Shown here: piece after piece, positions 9,052-17,335 of the stretch
How positions within the stretch are numbered: position 1 is the first letter of the stretch
How the letters are laid out: each line of letters opens with the position of its first letter
Origin: JBMOGA01 sp049318625
GTDB lineage: Bacteria; Pseudomonadota; Alphaproteobacteria; Rhizobiales; Hyphomicrobiaceae
Assembly (NCBI GenBank): GCA_049318625.1
Contig: JBMOGA010000015.1
Coordinates: forward strand, 1-64,000
Direction of reading: 5' to 3'
Length of the DNA: 64,000 bases
The notes under the pieces: generated by a model
The model's input: the letters and a program-made list of their open reading frames with translations, nothing else
The model's database searches: none
Told to the model about the DNA's origin: nothing
Made by a program: the position numbers and the translations under genes

Positions 9052-9972
9052 ATGCTTGACCGTGTGACCAGCCTGCAGGTCTTCGCCCGGGTGGCCGCTC
9101 TCGGCAGCCTGACGGCCGCGGCTCGTGCACTCGGCATGTCGCAGACGATGGCCACCAAGCACATGGCCGCGCTGGAGAGCCGGCTCGGCACCCGGCTCCT
9201 GCATCGCACGACCCGCCGGCTGACCCTGACGGAGGCGGGCCGCAACTACCTGGAGGCCGTAGAACGTATCCTCGGTGAGATCGAAGAGGCCGACCGCGCC
9301 GCCGCGGCGGAGACGGTCGAGGTGCGCGGCACGCTGCGCCTCAATGCACCGGTATCGTTCGGTATCCGCTGGATCGCGCCTCTGTTGCCCGAGTTCGCGC
9401 GGCTGCATCCCGGACTGACCGTCGATCTCGGCCTCAACGACCGCCACGTCGACCTGCTCGAGGAAGGCTGGGATGTCGTGGTGCGGATCGGCAGCATGAA
9501 GGACTCGACGATGGTGGCGCGCCGGCTCGCCCCCTGCCGCACCGTCGTCTGTGCGGCCCCGGACTATCTGGCGCGCCACGGCCGGCCGCAGACTATCGCC
9601 GATCTCGCCCGGCACAACTGCCTCGGCTACACGCTGTCGCGCACGGTCGGTACCGACTACTGGTCGTTCGGCCGCGATCGCCGTGTCGGCATCGGCGTGA
9701 AGGGGACGCTCAAGGCCAACAACGGCGATGCCTTGGTGATCGCGGCGCTGGCCGGCCAGGGAATCGTCTATCCACCGATGTTCCTGGTCGCCGAAGAAAT
9801 CCGGAACGGACGGCTGATACCGTTGCCGCTCGATCACGAGCCGATCGAACTCGACGGCGTCTTCGCGGCCTATCCTTCCGATCGTCGCCCGCCCGCCAAG
9901 GTGCGTGCGATCATCGAGTTCCTGGCGGAGCGGTTCGCGCCGGTCCCGCCGTGGGAGCGGACGGCGCCTTGA
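9052..9972 (+). CDS. LysR family transcriptional regulator
   Basis: A 306-residue LysR-type regulator. The N-terminal winged HTH is at residues 1-65 (FARVAALGSLTAAARALGMSQ...TRRLTLTEAG) and the periplasmic-binding-like effector domain at about 90-295. Start ATG 9052 follows GAGG. It is divergent from the doxX/VOC/FMN-reductase/hydroquinone-reductase operon with a dyad in between, so it probably senses a quinone or phenolic compound and controls that operon. Confidence 0.9.
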   Translation: MLDRVTSLQVFARVAALGSLTAAARALGMSQTMATKHMAALESRLGTRLLHRTTRRLTLTEAGRNYLEAVERILGEIEEADRAAAAETVEVRGTLRLNAPVSFGIRWIAPLLPEFARLHPGLTVDLGLNDRHVDLLEEGWDVVVRIGSMKDSTMVARRLAPCRTVVCAAPDYLARHGRPQTIADLARHNCLGYTLSRTVGTDYWSFGRDRRVGIGVKGTLKANNGDALVIAALAGQGIVYPPMFLVAEEIRNGRLIPLPLDHEPIELDGVFAAYPSDRRPPAKVRAIIEFLAERFAPVPPWERTAP

Positions 9973-9987
9973 GGCCGGCCGGGCAGC

Positions 9988-10194
9988 TCAATCCGCGATC
10001 ATCGACATGGCGGCGCGCCGCTCGCTGCCCTTCAACTTCAGGAACTTGCCATAGGCGGCCTTGATGTCGCGGTCGACCCCAGATTCCGCTGCGGCCTTCA
10101 CGGCGAGGGTGGTCGGATGATCGGCGCCGCAGATGAATGCCAGCGCTCCGGCCAGCCGCTTCATGGCATCCTGATCGAACTTCGTATCGTCCAC
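9988..10194 (-). CDS. small hypothetical protein
   Basis: A 68-residue soluble, lysine/alanine-rich predicted protein. I chose GTG 10194 because GGGAAGGG lies 6-12 bases upstream; longer versions read into sequence with no ribosome site. No signal peptide, membrane segment or motif is recognised. It is convergent with lysR, 15 bases after its stop, and divergent from crtY. Confidence 0.55.
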   Translation of the reverse strand: MDDTKFDQDAMKRLAGALAFICGADHPTTLAVKAAAESGVDRDIKAAYGKFLKLKGSERRAAMSMIAD

Positions 10195-10355
10195 GGTTGA
10201 CCCTTCCCGCACGTTGATATGTCGGCCCGTAAGGCCATTGCATAGCATGGTCCCGCGGCGATGCGCCTCTTGCCGCCGTCTGTTCCGCCACAGCACGTTC
10301 GGTCCCACCCGCTGCAACGTCTACGCGGGCCGGCGGATATCGGCTATTGTGAGCC

Positions 10356-11576
10356 ATGAGCGATTTCGATGTCATCCTAGTCGGCGGCGGTTTGGCCAAC
10401 GGGCTGATCGCGAGCCGACTTCAAGCCCGCCGCCCGCAACTGCGGGTGCTGGTGGTCGAGGCCGGCGATCGGCTCGGCGGCAATCACACGTGGTCGTTCC
10501 ACGCGAGCGACGTCGCGCCGGCGCACGACCGCTTTCTGGCGGCCTTCGCGCCGGCAACCTGGACCCGCCAGGAGGTGGCATTCCCGGCTTTCCGTCGCAC
10601 GCTGGCCACGGGCTATCGCGCCCTGTCGTCGGAGGCGCTGCATCGGCACGTCAGCGCCCTGCCGAGCGTTTCGGTCGCGCTCGGCAGCCGGGTCGTGTCC
10701 ATTGAAGAAGGAGCCATCGTGCTCGACGGGGGCCGCAGCATCCAAGCCCCGTGCGTGATCGACGGCCGCGGCCTCGGTGGGGCCGATGACCTGGCGCTCG
10801 GCTACCAGAAGTTCGTCGGGCTCGAGATCGAACTTCGAGAGCCGCATGGCCTCGACCGTCCGGTCATCATGGACGCGACCGTGCCTCAACTGGACGGCTA
10901 CCGGTTTCTCTACAGTCTGCCATTGGCGCCGACCCGCCTCCTCGTCGAGGATACCTACTACGCCGACCAGCCCGAACTCGACCGCTCGGCGCTTTCCGAG
11001 CGCGTCCTCTCCTATGCCGCGGCTAAGGGATGGCACCCCGCGCGGATCGTCCGGGAAGAGGCCGGCGTGCTTCCGATCGTCCTCGACGGCGCGCTTGAGG
11101 CGCTCTGGCCGTCCAGCGATCGGGGCAAGGCGCGGTCCGGCATGCGATCCGGCCTGTTTCATCAGACAACCGGATATTCGTTGCCGCATGCGGCGGTCGC
11201 CGCCGACAGCTTGGCAGCCAGCGATCATCTGACGACCGCCGTCGCGGCACGCATCGTACGTGATCTGGCGGAGAGCAACTGGCGCAGCCAGTCCTTTTTC
11301 CGCATGCTCAACCGTTTGCTGTTCATCGCCGCCGCGCCGGCCCGGCGGGTCGACGTCATGCAGCGCTTTTATCGCCTCGGCGAGCCGCTGATCGAGCGGT
11401 TCTATGCCGGCCGGCTGACCATTCTGGACAAGGCGCGCATCCTGTCCGGCAACCCACCCGTGCCGGTCGTCCATGCGCTGCGGGCCATGGATCCGCGCGC
11501 AGCCGACGGACTCCGTGCCAGGCCGCGCCCGGCCGCCGCCGTGGCCCACAGCAGTTCCGACGGTCGCCATGGATGA
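10356..11576 (+). CDS. crtY: lycopene beta-cyclase
   Basis: CrtY-type flavoprotein (406 residues) that cyclises both psi ends of lycopene to beta-carotene at the membrane. The N-terminal FAD-binding motif is DVILVGGGLANGLIASRL, followed by the CrtY-typical GGNHTWSFH at about residues 44-52. Further family blocks include YRFLYSLPL and FHQTTGYSLPHA. It overlaps crtB by 8 bases, so the two are translationally coupled. A lycopene cyclase is unusual in a purple-bacterial cluster that also carries crtC, crtD and crtF for acyclic carotenoids; together with crtW it points to a keto-beta-carotene branch. Confidence 0.9.
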   Translation: MSDFDVILVGGGLANGLIASRLQARRPQLRVLVVEAGDRLGGNHTWSFHASDVAPAHDRFLAAFAPATWTRQEVAFPAFRRTLATGYRALSSEALHRHVSALPSVSVALGSRVVSIEEGAIVLDGGRSIQAPCVIDGRGLGGADDLALGYQKFVGLEIELREPHGLDRPVIMDATVPQLDGYRFLYSLPLAPTRLLVEDTYYADQPELDRSALSERVLSYAAAKGWHPARIVREEAGVLPIVLDGALEALWPSSDRGKARSGMRSGLFHQTTGYSLPHAAVAADSLAASDHLTTAVAARIVRDLAESNWRSQSFFRMLNRLLFIAAAPARRVDVMQRFYRLGEPLIERFYAGRLTILDKARILSGNPPVPVVHALRAMDPRAADGLRARPRPAAAVAHSSSDGRHG

Positions 11577-12552
11577 AATCGTCGCACTCAGCCGTGAGCG
11601 GATCGAACGGGGATCCAAGAGCTTCGCTCTCGCCGCCCGCTTGTTCCAGCCGAGCATGCGCGACGACGCCTACCAGCTCTATGCATGGTGCCGCCATTGC
11701 GATGACGTGATCGATGGCCAGGAGCTGGGTCACGGCGCGGTTCGCAGTCTCGACGACCGTGGTGCCATGCTCGCCGCGCTCGGCCAGCTGGAACAGGCGA
11801 CCCGCGCGGCATTGGCCGGCAACGCCGACGACCCGGTCTTCGTCGCGCTCGCGCGGGTCGTCGCCGCGCACGACATTCCGCATCGCCATCCCTTCGAACT
11901 GCTCGAAGGCTTCCGGATGGACGCAGAAGGCCGCCACTACCAGACGATCGAGGACACGCTCTCTTATTGCTACCACGTTGCCGGTGTCGTCGGGGTCATG
12001 ATGGCCCGGATCATGGGAGCCCGCGACCTTGCGACCCTGCGGCGCGCCCAGGATCTGGGTCTCGCCTTCCAGCTCACCAACATCGCCCGCGACGTCGTGG
12101 CCGATGCCGAGGCGGGCCGTGTCTACCTGCCGCAACAGTGGCTCGACGAGGCGGGCTTGAAGCGAAGCGACATTCTCGATCCGGGCCGGCGCACGCAGCT
12201 CGCGGCCGTCGTACACCGCCTTCTCCATGTGGCCGAGCCCTACTACAAGTCGTCGGGCCGCGGACTGGCGGAGCTGCCCTGGCGCGCCGCGTGGGCGGTG
12301 GCGGCCGCCGGAACCGTCTACCGCGAGATCGGCGAGGTGGTGAAGAACCGTGGCCCCGCCGCCTGGGATCGACGCGCCGTGGTCAGGCGTCGGCGCAAGA
12401 TCGGTGCCGTCGTAACGGGGCTGGCGATGGCGCTGGCCTCACGGTTGCCGGCGGCCTCGCGCGCGGATTCACCGCGCGACCCGACGCTCTGGACCAAACC
12501 GGAACTGACCGAGAATGCGCCGGACGCCCGTCAGAGGGCTGCCTCCGGCTGA
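11569..12552 (+). CDS. crtB: phytoene synthase
   Basis: Head-to-head condensation of two geranylgeranyl diphosphates to 15-cis-phytoene. The two aspartate-rich motifs are visible: HCDDVIDG near residue 45 and NIARDVVADAEAGRVYLP near 175. The start ATG 11569 overlaps the crtY stop; the frame is open earlier inside crtY, but that part is a shadow. The product is 327 residues, slightly longer than usual. It is the only phytoene synthase in the window, so it should feed both the acyclic and cyclic carotenoid branches. Its 3' end overlaps the convergent crtW by 22 bases. Confidence 0.93.
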   Translation: MDEIVALSRERIERGSKSFALAARLFQPSMRDDAYQLYAWCRHCDDVIDGQELGHGAVRSLDDRGAMLAALGQLEQATRAALAGNADDPVFVALARVVAAHDIPHRHPFELLEGFRMDAEGRHYQTIEDTLSYCYHVAGVVGVMMARIMGARDLATLRRAQDLGLAFQLTNIARDVVADAEAGRVYLPQQWLDEAGLKRSDILDPGRRTQLAAVVHRLLHVAEPYYKSSGRGLAELPWRAAWAVAAAGTVYREIGEVVKNRGPAAWDRRAVVRRRRKIGAVVTGLAMALASRLPAASRADSPRDPTLWTKPELTENAPDARQRAASG

Positions 12553-13313
12553 TCGTGTCCGCCCGCCAGCGCCGCACGCCGGGCCTCGGGGAGGCGCCAC
12601 CAGGGCACGGCGGGCGCGTCGTGATGCTCGTGGTGATATCCGAAATGAAAGCAGGTCAGCAGTGAAACCCACCAGCCGAAGTGACTGCTGCGCGTCCTGT
12701 GCCGGTCGGTGAAGCGATCCGCTCCCGGCTTGTGCGGAAGATAGGTGCCGAACGTGAACAGCTGCAGCGAGGACAGGATCGCGGGCACCGTCCAGAATGC
12801 CAGCAGGTTCGTCATCTCGGCGCCCAGCACGTGCATGTACAGCACCACCACCGTGGGAAAGAACACGAGCTGGCGCCAGGTCATGTACTCGAACATGAAC
12901 TTGACGTACCACCCCAGGAAGCCATGGGGTGGCCGTTCGTCATAGTCCGGATCTTCTCCGGTGCCGGCATGCCGGTGGTGCAGGTGGTGCTTGCGGTTCA
13001 ACTGATCGAACCGGAAACCCGCATACAGGAACAGGCACAGCTGGCCGATCCACTTATTGAGGCGAACCTGCCCCGGTGCCAACGAGCCGTGCATGCAGTC
13101 GTGCGCGACGATGAACAGGCCGACATAGAGCCAGCACAGCACGCCGGCGAGCAACGGGGCTGTCAGCAACGACGACGCCGTCCACTCATAGAAGAAGACG
13201 CCCCAGACGTGCAGGACGAGCCAGGCGGCGAGCAGGGAGAAGGCCAGCGAAAGCCCGATCCAGGCCTGACGGCTGCGTTCACGCTGTCGGGCCGCGAGGG
13301 TAAGGTGGCGCAT
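12531..13313 (-). CDS. crtW: beta-carotene ketolase
   Basis: CrtW-type di-iron membrane oxygenase (260 residues) that adds 4-keto groups to beta-ionone rings, giving echinenone/canthaxanthin. The histidine boxes are HDCMH, HHLHHRHAGTGEDPDYDE and, near the C-terminus, FHFGYHHEHHDAPAVPWWRLP, the CrtW hallmark. Several hydrophobic helices separate the boxes. Start ATG 13313 follows GGAGGG. It is transcribed towards crtB and away from nothing obvious upstream, downstream of crtE on the same strand with a 192-base gap. No crtZ hydroxylase is in the window, so canthaxanthin rather than astaxanthin is the expected endpoint. Confidence 0.88.
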   Translation of the reverse strand: MRHLTLAARQRERSRQAWIGLSLAFSLLAAWLVLHVWGVFFYEWTASSLLTAPLLAGVLCWLYVGLFIVAHDCMHGSLAPGQVRLNKWIGQLCLFLYAGFRFDQLNRKHHLHHRHAGTGEDPDYDERPPHGFLGWYVKFMFEYMTWRQLVFFPTVVVLYMHVLGAEMTNLLAFWTVPAILSSLQLFTFGTYLPHKPGADRFTDRHRTRSSHFGWWVSLLTCFHFGYHHEHHDAPAVPWWRLPEARRAALAGGHDQPEAAL

Positions 13314-13505
13314 CGGTTGATTGCCCTCCGCTTGGTGTCGGATCGGTCGAGGTGGCAGCGGTTCGCGTCGGCCGAGGCCGGAAGCACCCGGGTCGTGGGA
13401 CGCCGGCGGGGCGCCCTGCGCCACCCGGATCATGCCGGGCGATCCGCGCGGACTATACCCGCCCCCGCAAGCCCCGCCCAGATGTCGGCGGGTCCGCCAA
13501 ACTGA

Positions 13506-14426
13506 TCACGGCCGCGTCGCGGAACGCCGTGGCGCGAGCCCACCCGCATCCTTGCGGAGCCGGTCGACGATGTCGCCGACGTAGGCAGCAATACGGTCGT
13601 GAGCCGCCCCGGACGCTTCCAGGCACTTGATCGCATGGTCGAGATGCCCTTCGGCCCGGGCGATGGCGCTGTCCACGCAGGTGGCCCCGGCAAGGTTTGA
13701 CCGGCCGGCATCCTGGCCAACCGGCTTACCCGCGGTAGCGGCGTTGCCGAGAACGTCGATGAGGTCGTCGAAAGCCTGGAAGGCGTTGCCGAGCGCCAGG
13801 CCGAAGTCCGCCATGGCTTGTCGAGGCGCGCCGCCGACACCGCCCGCGATCGTGCCGAGCGCCGCGGCGGCCACGAACAGCGCGCCGGTCTTGGCGGCGT
13901 GCACGCGCTCGATATCCTCGGTGGCGCGCGCCGGTCCATTGACGTCCTCCTCCTGCCCACCGGTGAGACCGGCCGGACCAATGGCGGTGGCGAGGGCGGC
14001 GACTGCGTCGATCCGCTGGTCGGCCGAAAGGCCGGCATCCGCTGCGACGACGGAAAAGGCGTGGTTCATCAGTCCGATGGCGGCGAGCGTCGCCGTCGCC
14101 TCGCCGAACTCGACGTGGGCCGACGGTGCCCCCCGACGCAGCGCCGCATCGTCCATGCACGGCAGGTCATCGATGATCAGCGACGCGGCATGAACCATCT
14201 CCAGGGCGGCGGCGAGGTCGAGGCCCTTCTGCCACGGTTGGCCCCAGCTCTGCGTCACCATCAGGGCCAGCAGCCCGCGCACCCGCTTTCCAGGCAGTAG
14301 CAGCGTGTAGCGTTGGGCGGCCGTCAGCCGGGCCGGTCCCGGCGCCGATGCTGGCAGCAAGGCGGACAGCCGGATCTCGAGCGCCTCCAGCATCGCGATT
14401 TTCGAGTAACCGGCCTCGTCCTGCAC
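13506..14426 (-). CDS. crtE: geranylgeranyl diphosphate synthase (copy 1)
   Basis: Polyprenyl synthetase family enzyme (306 residues) that extends farnesyl or dimethylallyl diphosphate to GGPP. First aspartate-rich motif IIDDLPCMDD, second FDDLIDVLG; the chain-length region before the first motif (LEMVHAAS) fits a short-chain synthase. The GTG at 14426 follows AGGG; ATG 14393 is an alternative. It is divergent from fni-crtI and sits within the crtY/B/W/I group. A second, quite different crtE lies at 57238-58110 in the classical position next to crtF, so GGPP supply is duplicated. Confidence 0.88.
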   Translation of the reverse strand: MQDEAGYSKIAMLEALEIRLSALLPASAPGPARLTAAQRYTLLLPGKRVRGLLALMVTQSWGQPWQKGLDLAAALEMVHAASLIIDDLPCMDDAALRRGAPSAHVEFGEATATLAAIGLMNHAFSVVAADAGLSADQRIDAVAALATAIGPAGLTGGQEEDVNGPARATEDIERVHAAKTGALFVAAAALGTIAGGVGGAPRQAMADFGLALGNAFQAFDDLIDVLGNAATAGKPVGQDAGRSNLAGATCVDSAIARAEGHLDHAIKCLEASGAAHDRIAAYVGDIVDRLRKDAGGLAPRRSATRP

Positions 14427-14610
14427 GCGATTTCCCTATGGTCCGATCATGCTTCCGAACGGAACATGGCGGCTTCTGCTCAGCACTTCCAGGCCCGGCT
14501 TGATTGGTCGCCGCCCTTGGCCGCATGATCCACTGCGGTCTGTGGGTCGTTACGCCCTCAGCGTCGTCATAGATCATCAGGTAGACCTACAGGCGGAAGT
14601 CGACGAGGTA

Positions 14611-15645
14611 ATGACCAGCTCCATTGAGCAGCGTAAATCCGAGCATGTCGAGGTGGTTCTGACCCGAAACGTCGGCTTCCGCAGCGTCACGACGGGCTTC
14701 GAAGCCGTGCGATTCGAGCATGTCGCGCTGCCAGAGCTGTCTTTGGACGGCGTCGACACGACCTGCCGCTTCCTCGGGCGCACCATGCGTGCGCCCCTGA
14801 TCGTCAGTTCGATGACCGGTGGGCCGGCGCGTGCCGAAAGCATCAATATCGCGATCGCCCGCGCCTGCAACCGCCAGGGTGTCGGTTTCGGGGTCGGCTC
14901 GCAGCGTATCGCGCTCGAATCCGGTCAGGCGCGGGGCCTCGGCCGCAATCTGCGCGATCTGGCGCCGGACGTGCCGATCCTGGCGAATTTCGGGGCGGCG
15001 CAGATCGCCCGGGGCGATGGCCCGGACCTGATGCGCCGTGCCATCGAGATGATCGACGCCGACGGCCTCATCATTCACCTCAATCCGGTCCAAGAAGCGG
15101 TCCAGTCCGGAGGCGACACCGATTGGCGCGGCCTGCTCGCAGGCATCGAGAGGTTGGCGCGAGCGACCGATCGGCCCATCGTCGTCAAGGAGGTCGGGTT
15201 CGGCATCTCCGGAGCCATCGCGCGACGTCTCTGGGACGCCGGGATCGCCATCATCGATGTGGCGGGCGCAGGCGGCACGAACTGGGCGGCCGTCGAGGCC
15301 GAGCGCGCCACCGACCCGCACGATCGCGCCGTGGCCGACGGATTCCGCGACTGGGGGATTCCGACGCTGCAGGCGCTCGAAGCCGTACGCGCCGCCTGCC
15401 CGCAGGCGACGATCATCGCGTCCGGCGGCATCCGCGACGGCGTCGACGTGGCCAAGGCGATCCGCATGGGTGCGGATCTGGCCGGCTTGGCGGCCGGTGT
15501 CCTCGCCGCCGCCGATGACGGCGAGGAGGCACTCGCCCACCGGTTGGGTGTGATCATCGCGCAGCTGCGCATCGTATGCTTCGCTACGGCGAGCGCCGAC
15601 CTGACGGCGCTCCGTCATGCGCGGCTGCTGCCGGCGACGCCCTGA
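14611..15645 (+). CDS. fni: type 2 isopentenyl-diphosphate isomerase
   Basis: FMN- and NADPH-dependent isomerase (344 residues) that interconverts IPP and DMAPP. Family blocks are the N-terminal RKSEHVEVVL, the SSMTGG flavin segment, GVGSQR, and the catalytic HLNPVQE (His, Gln and Glu). FMN-phosphate segments are at ASGGIRDG and GADLAG. I start at ATG 14611, where similarity begins; the ribosome site is weak, with GGAAG about 11 bases upstream. It lies 17 bases before crtI, as a two-gene operon supplying precursor to carotenoids. Confidence 0.9.
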   Translation: MTSSIEQRKSEHVEVVLTRNVGFRSVTTGFEAVRFEHVALPELSLDGVDTTCRFLGRTMRAPLIVSSMTGGPARAESINIAIARACNRQGVGFGVGSQRIALESGQARGLGRNLRDLAPDVPILANFGAAQIARGDGPDLMRRAIEMIDADGLIIHLNPVQEAVQSGGDTDWRGLLAGIERLARATDRPIVVKEVGFGISGAIARRLWDAGIAIIDVAGAGGTNWAAVEAERATDPHDRAVADGFRDWGIPTLQALEAVRAACPQATIIASGGIRDGVDVAKAIRMGADLAGLAAGVLAAADDGEEALAHRLGVIIAQLRIVCFATASADLTALRHARLLPATP

Positions 15646-15662
15646 CAGAGGACACGGACGCC

Positions 15663-17219
15663 ATGACGACGAGCACGGCCGGTATTTCCGGCATCGAGAG
15701 TGGCCCCCGGATGGGCGACGGCGCGGCGCAGCAGCCCCGAGCGATCGTCATCGGTGGCGGGTTCGGAGGCATGGCGGCGGCACTGCGCCTGCGCGCGCGC
15801 GGCTATGGAGTCACCCTGCTGGAGCGTGGCCCGCGCCTCGGTGGCCGGGCGCAGGTGTTCGAGCGCGACGGATTTCGCCACGACGCCGGTCCGACGGTCA
15901 TCACCGCGCCATTCCTGTTCGGGGAGTTGTTCGAGCTGTTCGGCAAGCGCCTCGAGGACTACGTCACGCTCGTGCCGCTCGCGCCATGGTACCGGTTCCG
16001 GTTCCCGGACGGCGATACCTTCGACTATGGCGGCACGGTCGAGGATACGCTGACCGAGATCCGCCGCATCGAACCGGCCGATGTCGACGGATACCGTCGC
16101 CTGCTGGAGCACTCACGTAAGTTGTTCGATGCCGGATTCACAGAACTCGCAGCCGAGCCGTTCGACAACGTCTGGTCGATGGTCAAGCAGGTGCCCCGGC
16201 TCGCCACGCTCGGCGCCCACCGCACTGTGTGGCAGCTCGTCACGCGCTACCTGAAGAGCCCGAAGCTGCGCCAGGCGTTCTCGATCCAGCCCCTTCTGGT
16301 CGGCGGGAGCCCGTTCGACACCACCAGCATCTACGGGCTCATCCATTATCTCGAACGCAAGTGGGGCGTCAGTTTCGCGATGGGCGGCACTGGTGCCATC
16401 GTCGACGGCCTGGCACGGCTGATGCACGAGCAGGGCATCGCGGTGCACCTGGATACGACGGTCGCCCGCATCGACATCGAAGGCCGGCGGGCAACGGGCG
16501 TGGTGATCGAGGGAGGGCGGACGATCCAGGCCGATGTCGTGGTGTCGAACGCCGATCCCCTGCACCTCTATGGCGCCATGGTCGATCCCGGTGCGCAGGC
16601 GCTGGCGACGCGTCTCAAGCTGCGCTCGCGACTGTCGATGGGGCTTTACGTGCTCTATTTCGGCACCCGGCGCCAGTATCCGGACGTGGCCCATCACACG
16701 ATCTGGCTCGGTCCGCGCTACGAGGAGCTGTTGCGCGACATCTTCAAGCGCAAGGTGCTGAGCGACGATTTCTCGCTGTACCTGCACCGCCCGACCGCGA
16801 CCGACCCGAGTTTCGCCCCGGCGGGCTGCGACTCTTTCTACGTGCTCTGTCCGGTGCCCAATCTCACCGCCGATCTCGACTGGGCCATCGAAGGGCCGCG
16901 CCTGCGCGACCGCATCGTCGCCGCCCTCGATGCAACCACCCTGCCGGGTCTGGCGCAGTCGATCACGGCCGAGTTCGCCATGACGCCGCTGGACTTCCAG
17001 CACCGCTATCTGAGCGTCGCCGGCGCCGGGTTCTCGATCGCACCGCACTTCACACAATCGGCGTGGTTCCGGTTCCACAACCGGTCCGAAGGCATCGATA
17101 ACCTTTTTCTGGTCGGCGCGGGCACACACCCCGGCGCCGGACTGCCGGGCGTTCTGTCGTCCGCCAAGGTGATCGAAAAGCTCGTGCCGGCGGGGGTCCC
17201 GGTCACCCGGGCCGGGTGA
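15663..17219 (+). CDS. crtI: phytoene desaturase
   Basis: CrtI-type FAD desaturase (518 residues) that converts phytoene to neurosporene or lycopene in three or four steps. The dinucleotide-binding motif is VIGGGFGGMAAALRLRARG, followed by GGRAQVF; the C-terminal signature is FLVGAGTHPGAGLPGVLSSAK. Start ATG 15663 follows AGAGGACA. It is the only crtI in the window (CrtD at 58197 is the related 3,4-desaturase). Because crtY needs lycopene and crtC can act on neurosporene or lycopene, the step number of this enzyme decides flux between branches. Confidence 0.93.
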   Translation: MTTSTAGISGIESGPRMGDGAAQQPRAIVIGGGFGGMAAALRLRARGYGVTLLERGPRLGGRAQVFERDGFRHDAGPTVITAPFLFGELFELFGKRLEDYVTLVPLAPWYRFRFPDGDTFDYGGTVEDTLTEIRRIEPADVDGYRRLLEHSRKLFDAGFTELAAEPFDNVWSMVKQVPRLATLGAHRTVWQLVTRYLKSPKLRQAFSIQPLLVGGSPFDTTSIYGLIHYLERKWGVSFAMGGTGAIVDGLARLMHEQGIAVHLDTTVARIDIEGRRATGVVIEGGRTIQADVVVSNADPLHLYGAMVDPGAQALATRLKLRSRLSMGLYVLYFGTRRQYPDVAHHTIWLGPRYEELLRDIFKRKVLSDDFSLYLHRPTATDPSFAPAGCDSFYVLCPVPNLTADLDWAIEGPRLRDRIVAALDATTLPGLAQSITAEFAMTPLDFQHRYLSVAGAGFSIAPHFTQSAWFRFHNRSEGIDNLFLVGAGTHPGAGLPGVLSSAKVIEKLVPAGVPVTRAG

Positions 17220-17269
17220 CGCGCAGCGGCCAGGCCGTCGCAACGCGATCCGAGCGAGCCCGGTTGACA

Positions 17270-17283
17270 TTGACAAGTGTCAA
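17270..17283. promoter_or_regulatory. FnrL/FixK-type box upstream of bchE
   Basis: TTGAC-AAGT-GTCAA, a perfect dyad matching the Fnr/FixK consensus TTGAY-N4-RTCAA, 53 bases before the bchE start. Anaerobic activation makes sense because BchE is the oxygen-independent cyclase. It overlaps the PpsR-like box at 17278-17295. Confidence 0.7.
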
Positions 17284-17295
17284 TTAAACTAGACG
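17278..17295. promoter_or_regulatory. PpsR/CrtJ-like box at bchE promoter
   Basis: TGT-N12-ACG, one base from the TGT-N12-ACA consensus, with the inner TGTCA half-site. A further half-site TGACA sits at 17265-17269, exactly 8 bases upstream, and a full TGT-N12-ACA at 17303-17320 lies 7 bases downstream in the leader. This tandem layout is the one PpsR/CrtJ binds at other promoters of this cluster. Confidence 0.65.
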
Positions 17296-17335
17296 AATGA
17301 TGTGTAACTATGGCGAGACACAGGAGGGGCTCGCC

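Noticed and set aside
14453..14464. TTCCG-AA-CGGAA inverted repeat between crtE and fni
   Set aside because: Five-base arms only, and too weak to call an operator or terminator without comparative data.
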